Assembly (NCBI GenBank): GCA_002384765.1
Contig: DGBM01000192.1
Span: 17,239-22,645, forward strand
Source: Demequinaceae bacterium UBA4004
GTDB taxonomy: Bacteria; Actinomycetota; Actinomycetes; Actinomycetales; Demequinaceae
Reading direction: 5' to 3'
Length of the DNA: 5,407 nt
Shown here: positions 3,987 to 5,407 of the stretch, one piece after another
How the letters are laid out: every line of letters starts with the position of its first letter
Numbering within the stretch: the first letter of the stretch is position 1
Notes under the pieces: generated by a model
What the model was told of the DNA's origin: nothing
The model's input: the letters and a program-made list of their open reading frames with translations, nothing else
Databases searched by the model: none
Translations under genes and position numbers: made by a program

Positions 3987-5407
3987 ATGACCACCGCGCC
4001 CCAAGCCCCCTCCCAGGAGCAACAGCCCAGCGCGCTCGAGCAGTTCGGTCAAGACTTCACCGCGCTCGCGGAAGTCGGCGCGCTCGACCCCGTCATCGGC
4101 CGCGACGAGGAGATCCGCCGCGTCATGCAGGTGTTGACGCGGCGCACCAAGAACAACGCCGTCCTGATCGGTGAGCCGGGCGTCGGCAAGACCGCCATCG
4201 TCGAAGGCCTCGCCCAGCGCATCGTCGCGGGCGACGTGCCCTCGTCGCTCAAGGATCGCAGGGTGGTCGAGATCGCCATGAGTTCGGTCGTGGCTGGCGC
4301 GGCATATCGAGGCCAGTTCGAGGAGCGCCTCAAGGCCATCCTCAAGGAGGTGGAGGATGCCGAGGGCGGCATCGTTCTCTTCGTCGACGAACTGCACACC
4401 ATCGTCGGCGCGGGCAAGGCCGACGGCTCGGTGGACGCGGGCAACATCTTGAAGCCGATGCTCGCTCGCGGGAAGCTGCGCATGATCGGCGCCACCACAC
4501 TGGGCGAGTACCGGGAGCACATCGAGAAGGACTCGGCCCTCGAGCGCCGTTTCCAGCCCGTCTACGTGGGCGAGCCCAGCCTGGACGACACGGTGGCGAT
4601 CCTGCGTGGGCTTCAGGAGAAGTACGAGGTCCACCACGGCGTCAAGATCACCGACGAGGCGATCGTGGCCGCCGCAACCCTGTCCGACCGCTACATCCCC
4701 GACCGCTTCCTGCCGGACAAGGCCGTGGACCTCATCGACGAGGCCACCAGCGCGCTCAGAATGCAGCTCGACTCGATGCCCATCGACTTGGACCGGGCAC
4801 GGCGCCGCATCATGCAACTTGAGATCGAACGGACGCAGGTAGCCAAGGACAAGTCCGAACACGCCAAGGTACGCCGCGACGAGATCGACGCCGACATCGC
4901 CCGACTCAAGACCGAGTCGGAAGAGCTGAACATGCGGTGGGCTCGGGAGAAGGACCTCATTGTGCGGGTCTCAGGGGCCACCGAACGGCTGGAGTCGCTC
5001 CGCGGCGAACTCGAACGCGCCGAGCGCCTCGGCGAGTTGGAGAAGGCCGGGCGCATCCGCTACGGCGAGATCCCTGCCGCGGAGAAGCAGATGGCGGATG
5101 CACGCGCCGAGCTGGACGCGATCGCCCCTGAGCAGAGAATGCTGCGCGAGGAGGTCACCGGCGAAGACATCGCCGCGGTGGTCGCACGATGGACGGGCGT
5201 CCCCGTGGAGAAGCTCCTCACCGAGGAGTCGGCGAAGCTGGAGGCCCTCGAACAGCGCCTCCACAGGCGAGTGGTCGGCCAAGACCGCGCTATCGCCTCC
5301 GTATCGGACGCGATCCGTCGCGCCCGCGCCGGCCTGGCCGATGCACACCGCCCCATCGGCTCCTTCCTGTTCCTGGGGCCCACGGGCGTGGGCAAGACCG
5401 AGCTGGC
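3987..5407 (+). CDS. clpB: ClpB-type disaggregase lacking the N-terminal Clp_N domain (3' end outside the window)
   Basis: Hexameric AAA+ chaperone that threads aggregated protein through its pore, working with DnaK. The 473 visible residues begin with a short Gln/Pro-rich leader (1-15), then go straight into NBD1 ([20 protein letters not shown]...). Walker A is GEPGVGKT (62-69), pore loop 1 is AYRGQ (106-110), Walker B is VLFVDELH (130-137), sensor GATT (168-171), and arginine fingers R187/R188. A long coiled-coil middle domain (about 265-385) identifies ClpB rather than ClpC/ClpA. NBD2 starts near 390 and its Walker A GPTGVGKT (464-471) is at the window edge. The usual roughly 150-residue Clp_N domain is absent: AAGGAG precedes the ATG by 7 nt and an in-frame TGA lies at 3933-3935, so it cannot be encoded upstream. 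The conserved Lys before the pore-loop Tyr is Ala. N-domain-less ClpB forms are known in some actinobacteria. HspR control is likely. Confidence 0.93.
   Translation, partial: MTTAPQAPSQEQQPSALEQFGQDFTALAEVGALDPVIGRDEEIRRVMQVLTRRTKNNAVLIGEPGVGKTAIVEGLAQRIVAGDVPSSLKDRRVVEIAMSSVVAGAAYRGQFEERLKAILKEVEDAEGGIVLFVDELHTIVGAGKADGSVDAGNILKPMLARGKLRMIGATTLGEYREHIEKDSALERRFQPVYVGEPSLDDTVAILRGLQEKYEVHHGVKITDEAIVAAATLSDRYIPDRFLPDKAVDLIDEATSALRMQLDSMPIDLDRARRRIMQLEIERTQVAKDKSEHAKVRRDEIDADIARLKTESEELNMRWAREKDLIVRVSGATERLESLRGELERAERLGELEKAGRIRYGEIPAAEKQMADARAELDAIAPEQRMLREEVTGEDIAAVVARWTGVPVEKLLTEESAKLEALEQRLHRRVVGQDRAIASVSDAIRRARAGLADAHRPIGSFLFLGPTGVGKTEL

Noticed and set aside
3948..4862. Minus-strand open frame (304 codons) opposite clpB
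   Set aside because: It mirrors the ClpB NBD1 and middle domain, whose motifs are unmistakable on the plus strand; shadow frame.

Overview
The window looks like chromosomal DNA from a high-GC Gram-positive actinobacterium. Three things suggest this: the strong G/C bias at third codon positions, an NdgR/LtbR-type IclR regulator divergent from leuC, and a clpB promoter carrying a HAIR-like (HspR) inverted repeat. I infer the order Micrococcales or a relative from general protein similarity; the sequence does not prove it.

Layout. Positions 1-317 (minus) hold the N-terminal part of leuC (leucine biosynthesis). A 92-bp divergent control region (318-409) with an inverted repeat and several TCTCA half-sites separates it from an NdgR/LtbR-like regulator (410-1132, plus). 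Two small plus-strand redox-type genes follow: a flavodoxin-domain protein (1181-1699) and a DCC-family (DUF393) thiol-disulfide oxidoreductase-like protein (1773-2204). The DCC gene meets a minus-strand pair tail to tail: an ECF-type sigma factor (3054-3605) and a single-pass membrane protein likely to be its regulator (2201-3064). A 14-bp perfect hairpin inside the last codons of the DCC gene is the only strong terminator-like structure at this convergent junction. Upstream of the sigma gene are a minus-strand tRNA-Glu(CTC) and its intrinsic terminator. From 3987 to the window end, plus strand, runs a clpB gene that lacks the usual N-terminal Clp_N domain and continues past the edge.

How the parts work together. 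leuC and the IclR regulator form a classic divergent pair, probably with autoregulation and control of leuC. The sigma factor and the membrane protein overlap by 11 bp and are probably translationally coupled, a typical ECF sigma/anti-sigma arrangement. clpB is probably heat-shock controlled through HspR.

The most notable signals are three consecutive plus-strand genes with a -10-like hexamer exactly 6 nt before the ATG and no usable Shine-Dalgarno (probably leaderless mRNAs), the terminator-like hairpin embedded in coding sequence, and the N-domain-less ClpB with an altered pore-loop context. I found no CRISPR array, IS element, phage gene or clearly new multi-gene system.
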